Source of the DNA: Hyphomicrobiales bacterium
Lineage (GTDB): Bacteria > Pseudomonadota > Alphaproteobacteria > Rhizobiales > Beijerinckiaceae
Assembly (NCBI GenBank): GCA_019247795.1
Contig: JAFBAK010000148.1
Span: 1-36,679, forward strand
DNA length: 36,679 nt
Direction: 5' to 3'
Shown here: in pieces, positions 8,252 through 15,484 of the stretch
How positions within the stretch are numbered: position 1 is the stretch's first letter
Layout of the letters: every line of letters starts with the position of its first letter
Program-made: the position numbers and the translations under genes
Notes under the pieces: model-generated
Told to the model about the DNA's origin: nothing
Database searches by the model: none
The model's input: the letters and a program-made list of their open reading frames with translations, nothing else

Positions 8252-9745
8252 TCAATCGTGGATGAAGCCGACGGAGCCGCGATAGTTGGGGGGCGGCGCA
8301 TTGGCGCCCGCGACGCCGTAGATTTTGTTGAGCTTTCCGAGCAGCAGCGTCTGCGGATCGGTCGGATCGACGAAATTGTCGTCCGGACGGGCGATATCGC
8401 TCGGCGCAACCGGCTTCACGATGTAAGGCGTGACGATGATCACGAGCTCGGTCTCGTTGCGCTGATAATCCTGCGAGCGGAAAAGCGCACCGAGGATCGG
8501 CAGCTTCATGAGCCCGGGCAGGCCGTTGAGGTGAGCTCTCACCTCCTGCTGAATGAGGCCGGCGAGCGCCACCGCGCCGCCCGAGGGAAGCTCGACGGTC
8601 GATTCCGCCTGGCGCGTGCGCGTGCCCGGAACCGTGATGTTCACGAAGGTGAAGGTGTTCTCGAAATCGATATCGGTGACTTCCGTGGTGAGCCGCAGGC
8701 TGATGCGCCCGGAGGAAAGGACGACCGGCGTGAAGCCCAGCGTTACGCCGTAAGGCTTGAAATCGACACCGACCGTGCAAGGCGGCGTGCCGCCCGCGCC
8801 GGTGCAGGTTTCATTCGTCGGCACCGGAAAGGTGCCGCCTGCGGTGAATTTCGAAGCCTCTCCCGAGATCGCCGTGAGCGTCGGCTCGGCGAGCACGCGC
8901 GCCACGCCGTCCTTCTCGAGCGCCTTGATATCGGCCTGGGTCTTCGCCTTGCCTGCCGAGCCGGTGATGTCGATGTTGGTGTTCGAGACCGGCTGGCTCG
9001 TCGAGTTCGTGACCGGGAAATCGAGCAGGAAGTTGGTCGGCGATTTGAAGACGCGCCAATTCGTCCCGGTGATGTCCATGCCGAGCTGCTTGATGATGTC
9101 GCGCCGGATCTCCGCGATCGTCACCTTGACCATCACCTGGTCCTTGGCGCGCACGGTGAGCGAGTTGATGACGTCGCCCGGGACGTCCTTGCCGTTGGAG
9201 TCGCTGTGGCCGATGAAGCCCTTCGCGATATCGGCCGCTTGCTGCGCTTCGAGGGCCGAGCTCACCTCGCCCGTGAGGATCACCGTGGTGTCGACGGCCG
9301 TGACCGTGATGGCCGAGTTCGGCATCGCGACCTTCAAGGTCCGGCGCAACTTGTTCATGTCACGCCCGACTAGGATTTCGAGATTGGCGATCTGTGCTCC
9401 CTGGGCATCCATGATGAAGACGCTGGTTGCGCCATCGCTCATGGCGATCAGGAAGACCTTGCGCGTCGAGCGCACCACGGCGTTCGCGACCTTGGGATTG
9501 GCCACGAACACTTCCTTGGCGTCTCGCGGCAGGTCGACGATGATCGATTTCCCGATGCCGAGATTGATCCTTTCGGGCACCGAGGGGTTGGCGCCCGTCA
9601 CCCGGATCGTCGTTGGCGTATCGTCCCCGAGGCTCGCCGGTGCGGCCCCTGCCGCGCTCGCCGTCAGAATTGCCGAGGCGAGCGCCAGGGCCGGCAAGCC
9701 GAACCTTCTCGCCAGAGCCGCGAAGCGCGTCAGGGAATCGAGCAT
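8252..9745 (-). CDS. cpaC: Tad pilus secretin CpaC/RcpA
   Basis: A 497-residue outer-membrane secretin forming the pilus exit pore. A signal peptide spans about residues 1-34 (cleavage near SAAGA-AP). A pilus-specific N-terminal domain (SVPERINLGIGKSIIVDLPRDAKEV) is followed by a BON-like region (VDTTVILTGEVSSALEAQQAADI). The C-terminal secretin beta-domain includes VELPSGGAVALAGLI, GLPGLMKLPILGALF and ETELVIIVTPYIV, which are diagnostic. A 5' extension of the frame to 9907 lies inside cpaB and was rejected. The start ATG has only a weak upstream GGAA. Confidence 0.95.
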   Translation of the reverse strand: MLDSLTRFAALARRFGLPALALASAILTASAAGAAPASLGDDTPTTIRVTGANPSVPERINLGIGKSIIVDLPRDAKEVFVANPKVANAVVRSTRKVFLIAMSDGATSVFIMDAQGAQIANLEILVGRDMNKLRRTLKVAMPNSAITVTAVDTTVILTGEVSSALEAQQAADIAKGFIGHSDSNGKDVPGDVINSLTVRAKDQVMVKVTIAEIRRDIIKQLGMDITGTNWRVFKSPTNFLLDFPVTNSTSQPVSNTNIDITGSAGKAKTQADIKALEKDGVARVLAEPTLTAISGEASKFTAGGTFPVPTNETCTGAGGTPPCTVGVDFKPYGVTLGFTPVVLSSGRISLRLTTEVTDIDFENTFTFVNITVPGTRTRQAESTVELPSGGAVALAGLIQQEVRAHLNGLPGLMKLPILGALFRSQDYQRNETELVIIVTPYIVKPVAPSDIARPDDNFVDPTDPQTLLLGKLNKIYGVAGANAPPPNYRGSVGFIHD

Positions 9746-9767
9746 GTTCTTATGTTCCGGCTTTCGT

Positions 9768-10562
9768 TCAATTCCTGCCGCCCACGTAAGTCTGCACGCC
9801 GTAGCGAATGACTGAGAGTTGCGCGTCCTTGTTCGCCACCACCTCGGGGGCATTGGCGTCGGCGACACTGCGCAAGGAGAGAGTGAGGGTGCCCGAGCGC
9901 TGCGCAAGGGCGATGGTGTTCACCTCCCCCGGTCCGAGCTCGAGTGTCGCCGTCTCGCCGACCGCGACACGCTCGCCGTTCTTTTCCTCGATGTTGGGGC
10001 CGATCGCGAGAACGCGGATGTTCTGCAGCAGGGTCTCGCTGGCATAGACATCGCTGCCTTGCGATTGGGTGGCCCGCCAATCCTTGTAGATGTGGATCAC
10101 ATCCACATGATCGTTCGGGAGAATGAGCGTGCCGGCGCTGTTCGAGCCGCGCTGGTCGATGCTGATCGCAAGCGCCCTTTTGCCTTCCGGAAGGATGGCT
10201 GAAAGATAGCCGGCATCCGCCTTGATCAGCTTGTCCTTGCTCACCGGCTCGTTGGCAACGAAGGTCTCGCGAACGAGCGAACCGGAATTCTGCGTGACCG
10301 CGTCGGGAGCGTCCTTCTTCAGGATCATGCCCGGCGCGACGCCCTCGGCAGGCCAAGGCAACCATTTGAGATTGGCGGGGGTGAGCTTCGTGCCGACCGG
10401 CAGGTCGGCGGCGGCCACGAGCACTTCGCTGGCCGCGATCTTCTCAGGCTCGGCGGCGACCGGAACGGGCGGAGCGGGCTCGCGCCCTCCGCTCGCAAGA
10501 TAGGCAGCGGCCAATCCGGCCACCACCGCAACGCCAATGATGGCGATACGCGCTGGTTTCAT
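9768..10562 (-). CDS. cpaB: Tad pilus assembly protein CpaB/RcpC (SAF domain)
   Basis: A 264-residue protein with one N-terminal membrane segment (IAIIGVAVVAGLAAAYLASGG) and a periplasmic part. The SAF-like domain is read in VLVAAADLPVGTKLTPANLKW; the C-terminal half matches the RcpC/CpaB region (DHVDVIHIY, LGPGEVNTIALAQRSGTLTLSLRS). CpaB is thought to gate or stabilise the secretin. The ATG at 10562 gives the family-typical start MKPARIA; an in-frame GTG at 10586 is possible. It heads the cpaBCDEF-tadBC run, with a 317-bp gap to cpaA that probably contains a promoter. Confidence 0.92.
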   Translation of the reverse strand: MKPARIAIIGVAVVAGLAAAYLASGGREPAPPVPVAAEPEKIAASEVLVAAADLPVGTKLTPANLKWLPWPAEGVAPGMILKKDAPDAVTQNSGSLVRETFVANEPVSKDKLIKADAGYLSAILPEGKRALAISIDQRGSNSAGTLILPNDHVDVIHIYKDWRATQSQGSDVYASETLLQNIRVLAIGPNIEEKNGERVAVGETATLELGPGEVNTIALAQRSGTLTLSLRSVADANAPEVVANKDAQLSVIRYGVQTYVGGRN

Positions 10563-10879
10563 GACGGGGACCCGAAACGATGACACAACTGGAGGCGATG
10601 CGCCTCGGAGACCTGATTTGATCAGCTAAAGGTCAAGGCATGGTTAACCGGGAGTGGCGAAACGTCATTAACGAACATCAAATGCACGGAAAACTTATGC
10701 GCAGCCCGATGAATTCATGGAATTATTCCAGTCGTTAACCAATCTAACCTTTGAGCCCGGCAAAAAGTCCTTCAGATTTCCGAATGCGGTCGAAATCGAA
10801 AGAGTAGTGATTCGCGAGCCGGTCACGGCCCAGCATTGCGCCTTGACCGGCGCTCGAGCGCGGCGCGCAAAGGATGGGC
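10563..10879. promoter_or_regulatory. Gap before cpaB with clustered TTAA half-sites
   Basis: No gene is supportable in these 317 bp. GTTAAC occurs at 10643-10648 and 10734-10739. A near-CtrA box, read on the minus strand as TTTG-N7-TTAA, lies at 10668-10682. The 10735-10749 stretch carries TTAACC, four bases, then TAACC. These are candidate regulator sites for the cpaB operon. No clear sigma-70 boxes were picked out. Confidence 0.4.
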
Positions 10880-11386
10880 TCAGCCCGCAAAGGCGCGAAG
10901 CATGATTTCCGTGTGCGGCAGGACCACCAGGGCCGCGATGGCGAGCGCGATCCCGTAAGGTATCCCGGTGTCGGGCGCGTGCAGCTTGAGCGCCCACGGC
11001 ACCCGAGCCAGCATAATGGGGAGCGGGTAGCGGCGAGCGAGGAGAAGCCCGACGGTCAGGGCGCCGCCGAGGATCGAGGCGAGCATGAGGTAGTCGAGGA
11101 GATCCGCGAAGCCGAGCCACAATGCGACGCCGGCCGCGAGCTTCGCGTCGCCTCCGCCCATCCAGCCGGCGGCGAACATGGCGAAGGTGGCGGCAAGCAC
11201 GAGGAGGCCCGCTGCCAAATGCCACGCGACTTCCGAAGCCGGAAGACGGCAGAGCACTGCCACGGCGACGAAGGCGACGGCCACGGCCGCGGTGAGCTTA
11301 TTCGGAATCGTCATGGTGGTGAGATCATAGGCCGCGGCGAAGGCCATCAAGGCCGGGAACACGCCGAGGAACAACAAGGAGGTCAT
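10880..11386 (-). CDS. cpaA: Prepilin peptidase CpaA (A24 family)
   Basis: A 168-residue inner-membrane aspartic peptidase that cuts the Flp prepilin leader. Both catalytic aspartates are visible: D21 in YDLTTMTIPN, near the first membrane segment, and D80 in the GGGD motif (GWMGGGDAKLAAG). The short form without a methyltransferase domain is normal for CpaA/TadV. The ATG at 11386 is preferred, with GGGAG about 12 bases and GGTGAG just upstream; an in-frame ATG at 11416 would add ten residues that overlap the terminator-like hairpin. It sits directly downstream of pilA, as in Caulobacter. Confidence 0.94.
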   Translation of the reverse strand: MTSLLFLGVFPALMAFAAAYDLTTMTIPNKLTAAVAVAFVAVAVLCRLPASEVAWHLAAGLLVLAATFAMFAAGWMGGGDAKLAAGVALWLGFADLLDYLMLASILGGALTVGLLLARRYPLPIMLARVPWALKLHAPDTGIPYGIALAIAALVVLPHTEIMLRAFAG

Positions 11387-11420
11387 CTCACCAACTCCCG
11401 CAGCTTTGCGATGCAATGCA

Positions 11421-11446
11421 AAGGGGCCGGTCTTCGCCGGCCCCTT
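11421..11446 (-). terminator. Hairpin between pilA and cpaA
   Basis: A perfect 10-bp stem (AAGGGGCCGG with CCGGCCCCTT) and a 6-base loop begin about 20 bases after the pilA stop. On the minus strand only a short T-run (TTTGC) follows, so it is more likely a partial terminator or 3' mRNA stabiliser than a strong intrinsic terminator. It would allow abundant pilin message with less cpaA readthrough. Confidence 0.7.
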
Positions 11447-11466
11447 CGACAGCGGCGGCGGTCATA

Positions 11467-11643
11467 TCAGTTGTTGGCGGTCGAAAGCGCGCCACTGATG
11501 CTCGTGAAAGTCTTCTGCAGCTGGGTGCCAACTGCCGTGATGGTGGCGATGATGACGACCGAGATGAGCGCGGCGATCAAACCATATTCGATGGCCGTCG
11601 CGCCGGACTCGTCCTTGACGAAACGAGAAAGATTCGGCTTCAT
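11467..11643 (-). CDS. pilA: Flp/Fap-type pilin PilA
   Basis: A 58-residue prepilin, the structural subunit of the Tad pilus. It has a short hydrophilic leader ending DESG, the predicted cut site before ATAIEYG (Glu at +5 is implied by the EY motif), then the hydrophobic helix GLIAALISVVIIATITAVGT and a short Thr/Ser-rich tail. The start ATG is preceded by GGAG at six bases. It is the first gene of the locus and lies next to cpaA. A paralogue lies at 13551-13754. Confidence 0.95.
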   Translation of the reverse strand: MKPNLSRFVKDESGATAIEYGLIAALISVVIIATITAVGTQLQKTFTSISGALSTANN

Positions 11644-11737
11644 AGTGGACTCCGTTACTTGTTTGCGTATCCGCGCTTCGGCTTCGTATTGTGAGCTTAG
11701 CGTGCCACGATATTATTCGAGGCGCCTTGAAAAGCCG

Positions 11738-11752
11738 TTAACCGGACAGTAA
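11738..11752. promoter_or_regulatory. Near-consensus CtrA-type box upstream of pilA
   Basis: The segment reads TTAA, seven bases, GTAA on the plus strand, one base away from the full CtrA consensus. It lies about 95 bp upstream of the pilA start in a 341-bp region (11644-11984) that has no supportable gene. A second GTTAAC is at 11786-11791. In Caulobacter, pilA is a direct CtrA target; the same control here is inferred. Confidence 0.45.
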
Positions 11753-11984
11753 AAAAGCCCGCTCACCATCGGATATTCTCCGGTGGTTAACGTCAGGTCG
11801 ATTGAATTAGCTGAATTGCGAGTTCCCCACCGCAGCTCGACCTACCAATACAATTGCGATAGCTCTCCGGATAAGATCCAGCCTCGGTTTGAGGGATCCT
11901 GAATGCCGCGGGCGATGAGTCGTCACGCCACTCGTTCGCCTCGCGGGGCGGCAAAGCAACCGCAATAGCCTGACGCCTCGCGTC

Positions 11985-12422
11985 CTACGTCCTGGTGAAG
12001 ACCAAGCTGCAACTGCGTTGCTCGTTGCGTATGCCGCTTCCACTATTGCCGCTGAAACGCGCCGAGACGCTGTAGTGAATCGGCGATCCGCCCGGGACGC
12101 GTTTGATGGAATAGGCGGGATCGCCGGTTAGTCCGGTCATCGTGAGCAGGGCGGACCCGTCCGGACCGATGCGCCCGCTCAGTCGACCGGATGGCACGCT
12201 GTTCGGCTCCTTGTAAAGCCCGATGAACTGTCCGTTGCGGACGGTCGCGGGGAACACCCAGCGGTAGCCCTTGGCGCCATCCGGCGAGGAGGCGCAATCG
12301 ACCGCGACTTGCCAGTTTCCGTCGAAGTCTCCGGCCGCCCACGCCGATGTCGCGGCCAAGAGAATGCTGGCAAAGGCCACGGGTTCAAGGAAAAGCTTCC
12401 GAAAAAAAGAGAACGACCGCAT
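11985..12422 (-). CDS. Small secreted protein of unknown function
   Basis: A 145-residue protein with a clear signal peptide (about residues 1-29, ending SAWA before AGDFDGNW). The mature part is short and rich in beta-forming and Gly residues, with the run DGNWQVAVDC near its N terminus. Two cysteines (about 43 and 138), near each end, could form a disulfide. The start is supported by AAAGGGG seven bases upstream. I do not recognise the family; DGNW-type N termini occur in small periplasmic domains of unknown role. It lies between pilA and dapD on the same strand, with 160-190 bp gaps on each side, so it is probably transcribed alone. Confidence 0.7.
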   Translation of the reverse strand: MRSFSFFRKLFLEPVAFASILLAATSAWAAGDFDGNWQVAVDCASSPDGAKGYRWVFPATVRNGQFIGLYKEPNSVPSGRLSGRIGPDGSALLTMTGLTGDPAYSIKRVPGGSPIHYSVSARFSGNSGSGIRNEQRSCSLVFTRT

Positions 12423-12614
12423 CGGATCCCCTTTATGTTTTCATATGCTATTCAATGAACCACCTCTTCTGATCTCTGTCCACGCACGTATCAACTCTCG
12501 ATCTTCGTGAATTTGGCTCTCGTTGACTTGGGCTGATTTGGACTTTCGTTGCTTCGTTGCCACCGTCTCATGAAGGACGCAGTGGTGAGGCGGCCGCGGT
12601 CCCCGCAGAAGAGC

Positions 12615-13457
12615 TCAGTCGCGCAAGAGCTCGTTGATGCTGGTCTTGGAGCGGGTGCGCTCATCGACCCGCTTGACGATCACGGCGCAGGCGAGCGCGG
12701 GTCCGGGCTCGCCGCCCGGGAGAGGCTTGCCGGGCAAGGTTCCCGGCACGACCACCGAGTAGGGTGGCACCTCCCCGACATGCACCTTTCCGGTTTCGCG
12801 CTCGACGACCTTCGTCGAGGAGGAGATGAATACGCCCATGCCGAGCACGCTCCCCTTGCGCACCACGACGCCTTCGACCACCTCCGAGCGCGCGCCGATA
12901 AAGCAATCGTCCTCGATGATGGTCGGTGCGGCTTGCAGCGGCTCGAGGACGCCGCCGATACCGACGCCACCGGAGAGATGACAATTCTTGCCTATCTGCG
13001 CGCAGGAGCCGACGGTCGCCCAGGTATCCACCATGGTGCCGCTATCGACGAAGGCCCCGAGATTGACGAAGCTCGGCATCAGCACGACGTTTTTGGCGAT
13101 GAAGGCGCCGCGCCGCACGATGGCGCCGGGCACGGCCCGAAATCCGGCGGAAGTGAATGAATTATCGCCCCAGCCGGCGAATTTGGACGGGATCTTATCC
13201 CACCAGACGGCGCCGCCCGGACCGCCCGGGATGATCTCCATGTCGTTGAGGCGAAACGACAGGAGCACCGCTTTCTTCAACCATTGATTGACTGCCCATT
13301 TGCCATCCGCGCCGGCCTCCGCAACGCGCGCCTTGCCGCCGTCCAAGAGCTCGATCGCGGTCTCGACCGCTTCGCGAACCTCGCCCTTCGTGGCAGGGCT
13401 GATATCGGCGCGTCTTTCCCAGGCCTCATCGATGGTGGCGGCGAGCTCGGCGTGCAT
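12615..13457 (-). CDS. dapD: Tetrahydrodipicolinate N-succinyltransferase (DapD)
   Basis: A 280-residue cytosolic enzyme that transfers succinyl from succinyl-CoA to tetrahydrodipicolinate in the succinylase route to diaminopimelate and lysine. The N-terminal helical domain is followed by hexapeptide-repeat left-handed beta-helix sequence ([24 protein letters not shown], here only partly quoted as [13 protein letters not shown] and [20 protein letters not shown]) and a C-terminal strand region. Length fits the family. The ATG at 13457 has AGAGGA four bases upstream; the in-frame ATG at 13502 would add 15 charged residues and is rejected. Its nearest same-strand neighbour is an Flp pilin 94 bp upstream, an unexpected pairing. 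Confidence 0.95.
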   Translation of the reverse strand: MHAELAATIDEAWERRADISPATKGEVREAVETAIELLDGGKARVAEAGADGKWAVNQWLKKAVLLSFRLNDMEIIPGGPGGAVWWDKIPSKFAGWGDNSFTSAGFRAVPGAIVRRGAFIAKNVVLMPSFVNLGAFVDSGTMVDTWATVGSCAQIGKNCHLSGGVGIGGVLEPLQAAPTIIEDDCFIGARSEVVEGVVVRKGSVLGMGVFISSSTKVVERETGKVHVGEVPPYSVVVPGTLPGKPLPGGEPGPALACAVIVKRVDERTRSKTSINELLRD

Positions 13458-13550
13458 GACTTCCTCTTCTTCGTTGCCGGCGCCTTTCTGAAGCGCGGAC
13501 AAGCGAAGTCAAGAGGTGATGCCGCTGTGGCGGAAAGCGAAACCGCTCGA

Positions 13551-13754
13551 TCAATTGCCCCCGGCAAACGCATTGGTCACGGTGGTGAAGGTCGCCTTGA
13601 GGCTCGTGCCGATCGCCGTCATGGCGGCGATGGCAACGATCGAGATCAGCGCGCCGATAAGTCCGTACTCGATGGCGGTCGCGCCGAGTTCGTCTTGAAT
13701 GAACGATGAAAGCGAATGGCTTCCTTTTGAAGGGAGCTGCGACGTCAAATTCAT
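13551..13754 (-). CDS. Second Flp/Fap-type pilin
   Basis: A 67-residue prepilin paralogue of PilA. The leader is longer than that of PilA (about 25 residues, MNLTSQLPSKGSHSLSSF...) and ends DELG before ATAIEYG, the predicted prepilin peptidase site. The hydrophobic segment GLIGALISIVAIAAMTAIGT and a short Gly/Asn tail follow. AGGTG precedes the ATG by four to five bases. It lies about 1.9 kb from pilA, outside the Tad gene run and upstream of dapD. TTAA elements occur upstream at 13839 and 13858 but with 15-base spacing, so they do not form a CtrA box. Confidence 0.88.
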   Translation of the reverse strand: MNLTSQLPSKGSHSLSSFIQDELGATAIEYGLIGALISIVAIAAMTAIGTSLKATFTTVTNAFAGGN

Positions 13755-13966
13755 GGAGCACCTGTCCGGCTGCTTCGCCGCTTGCATCAAGGGACCGCCG
13801 TCCTTGGACATGGTTCCACAGCACCGATTGCGAGCCCGTTAAAGCAGCCACTCGAAATTAACCGGCAAATTGCCGTCAATTCCGCTCGATTCCCTTCGGC
13901 GAGCTTATTGTGGTGAGCCGTTTCGATCAATTTGGCTATTGATGAGCCATCCTGGAAAAGCCGCGA

Positions 13967-15133
13967 TCACGCGGGCATGCGCTTTTCTGCGAGCCTCGCC
14001 CAATATGAGACGCCCGCCGAGATCGCGGCGTCATTGAAGTCGTAGGCCGGATGATGCAACCCGGCCGTCTCGCCATTGCCGACAAGGATCATCGCGCCTG
14101 GACGTTCGAGCAGCATGTAGGAGAAATCCTCACCCCCCATGCTGGGCTCGATGTCGGTCTGCACGTGGTCTGCGCCCATGACATCCTTCGCGGCCTCCGC
14201 CGCGAAGCCGGTCTCGACCTCATGGTTGCGCGTCACCGGATAGCCACGGCGATAATCGACCTTGGCACGCGCCCCGAAGACGGCGGCCGATTGCTGCGCG
14301 ACGCTCGTAAGACGTGCCTGGATCAGATCTTGCACTTGAGGCTCGAGGGTGCGCACCGTTCCTCTCAGGGTGACGATCTGCGGAATGATGTTGAACGCAT
14401 CCCCGCCGCGCACGTAAGTCACCGAGACCACGCCGGACTTCAACGGATCGACGTTGCGCGACACGATGCTCTGCAGCGCCGTGATCATATGGGCTGCGAC
14501 GACGACCGTATCGATCCCTTCATAGGCCTTGGCCGCATGCGCGCCCCTTCCCTCGATCTCGATCTCGAAGCGATCGGCGGCGGCCAGCATGGGGCCGGGA
14601 CGCAGCGCGAAGTGCCCGGTCGGCAAACCCGGCATATTGTGCATCCCGTAGACCTCGCGGATGCCGAAGCGGTCGATCAACCCCTCCTTGACCATCAGCT
14701 CTCCGCCGGCGCCGCCTTCCTCGGCGGGTTGGAAAATGACGACCGCAGTGCCGTCGAAGTTGCGCGTCTCGCAAAGATATTTTGCGGCGCCGAGCAGCAT
14801 CGAGGTGTGACCATCATGGCCGCAGGCATGCATCCGGTTCGCGACCGTTGATTTATGCGCGATGTCGCCGATTTCCTGCAGCGGCAGGCAATCCATGTCG
14901 GCGCGCATGCCGATCACCTTGCCGCTTCCATTCTTCCTGCCGCGGATGACGCCGACCACGCCGGTCTTCGCGATGCCGGTCACGATCTCGTCGCAACCGA
15001 AGGCCTTGAGCTTCTCGGCCACGATGGCGGAGGTCCGCTTCTCCTCGTAACCGAGCTCGGGATGGGCGTGAATGTCCCGCCTCCAGGCGGCGACCTCATC
15101 GGAAAAAGCAGCGACGCGATTGATGACGGGCAT
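13967..15133 (-). CDS. M20D amidohydrolase (hippurate hydrolase/aminoacylase-like)
   Basis: A 388-residue cytosolic dinuclear metallo-amidohydrolase that would remove acyl groups from N-acyl amino acids or cut related amides. Visible motifs are RRDIHAHPELGYEE (17-31), the metal site RADMD (78-82), HACGHDGHTSMLLGAA (103-117; Cys104 and His106 are expected ligands), the Glu pair in FQPAEEGG (138-139) and GGEDFSYML near the C terminus. Length is typical. The ATG at 15133 is chosen; the same frame runs open to 15793 but overlaps the divergent binding-protein gene. It is divergent from the ABC importer across 351 bp, suggesting shared control and a peptide or acyl-peptide substrate. Confidence 0.92.
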   Translation of the reverse strand: MPVINRVAAFSDEVAAWRRDIHAHPELGYEEKRTSAIVAEKLKAFGCDEIVTGIAKTGVVGVIRGRKNGSGKVIGMRADMDCLPLQEIGDIAHKSTVANRMHACGHDGHTSMLLGAAKYLCETRNFDGTAVVIFQPAEEGGAGGELMVKEGLIDRFGIREVYGMHNMPGLPTGHFALRPGPMLAAADRFEIEIEGRGAHAAKAYEGIDTVVVAAHMITALQSIVSRNVDPLKSGVVSVTYVRGGDAFNIIPQIVTLRGTVRTLEPQVQDLIQARLTSVAQQSAAVFGARAKVDYRRGYPVTRNHEVETGFAAEAAKDVMGADHVQTDIEPSMGGEDFSYMLLERPGAMILVGNGETAGLHHPAYDFNDAAISAGVSYWARLAEKRMPA

Positions 15134-15335
15134 GGGTCTGGTACACTTTGTCTTGAGTTCACCCCGTGAGCCTATCCGAACGCGCTGGGCCGTCAGCGCA
15201 AGGCCACGAGTTTGCAAAAACCTCGATCGGGCCTTTTTCAGCCGAAATATCCCAGCGCTTGCGGCCCGACCAAGGCGAGCGGAGTTTCGCGCCACTCCTC
15301 GTCGAGCGCAAGAGCGGCGCGGGGCGAAAGTGCCG

Positions 15336-15361
15336 GGCCGCCAAATCGCCGGCTGGCGGCC
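15336..15361. repeat. Inverted repeat in the M20-importer divergent promoter region
   Basis: Perfect 8-bp arms GGCCGCCA and TGGCGGCC are separated by ten bases. It lies in the 351-bp region (15134-15484) between the M20 gene and the first binding-protein gene, about 125 bp before the latter. It could be an operator or a leader hairpin. The rest of this region holds no gene I can support. Confidence 0.45.
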
Positions 15362-15484
15362 GACGCCTTCAAAAACCGGCGCTGGACCAATCATTGTCGC
15401 TGCGCTTAGATGCCGCGGATTTGAACATCCCCTTTCCCGACGGGCCGTCACGGCCTCGTCGGGACGCCGAATGGAGTGAGCTCG

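Noticed and set aside
11746-11790. Possible intrinsic terminator with a T-run upstream of pilA
   Set aside because: The T-run is present on the minus strand, but the preceding stem pairs poorly.
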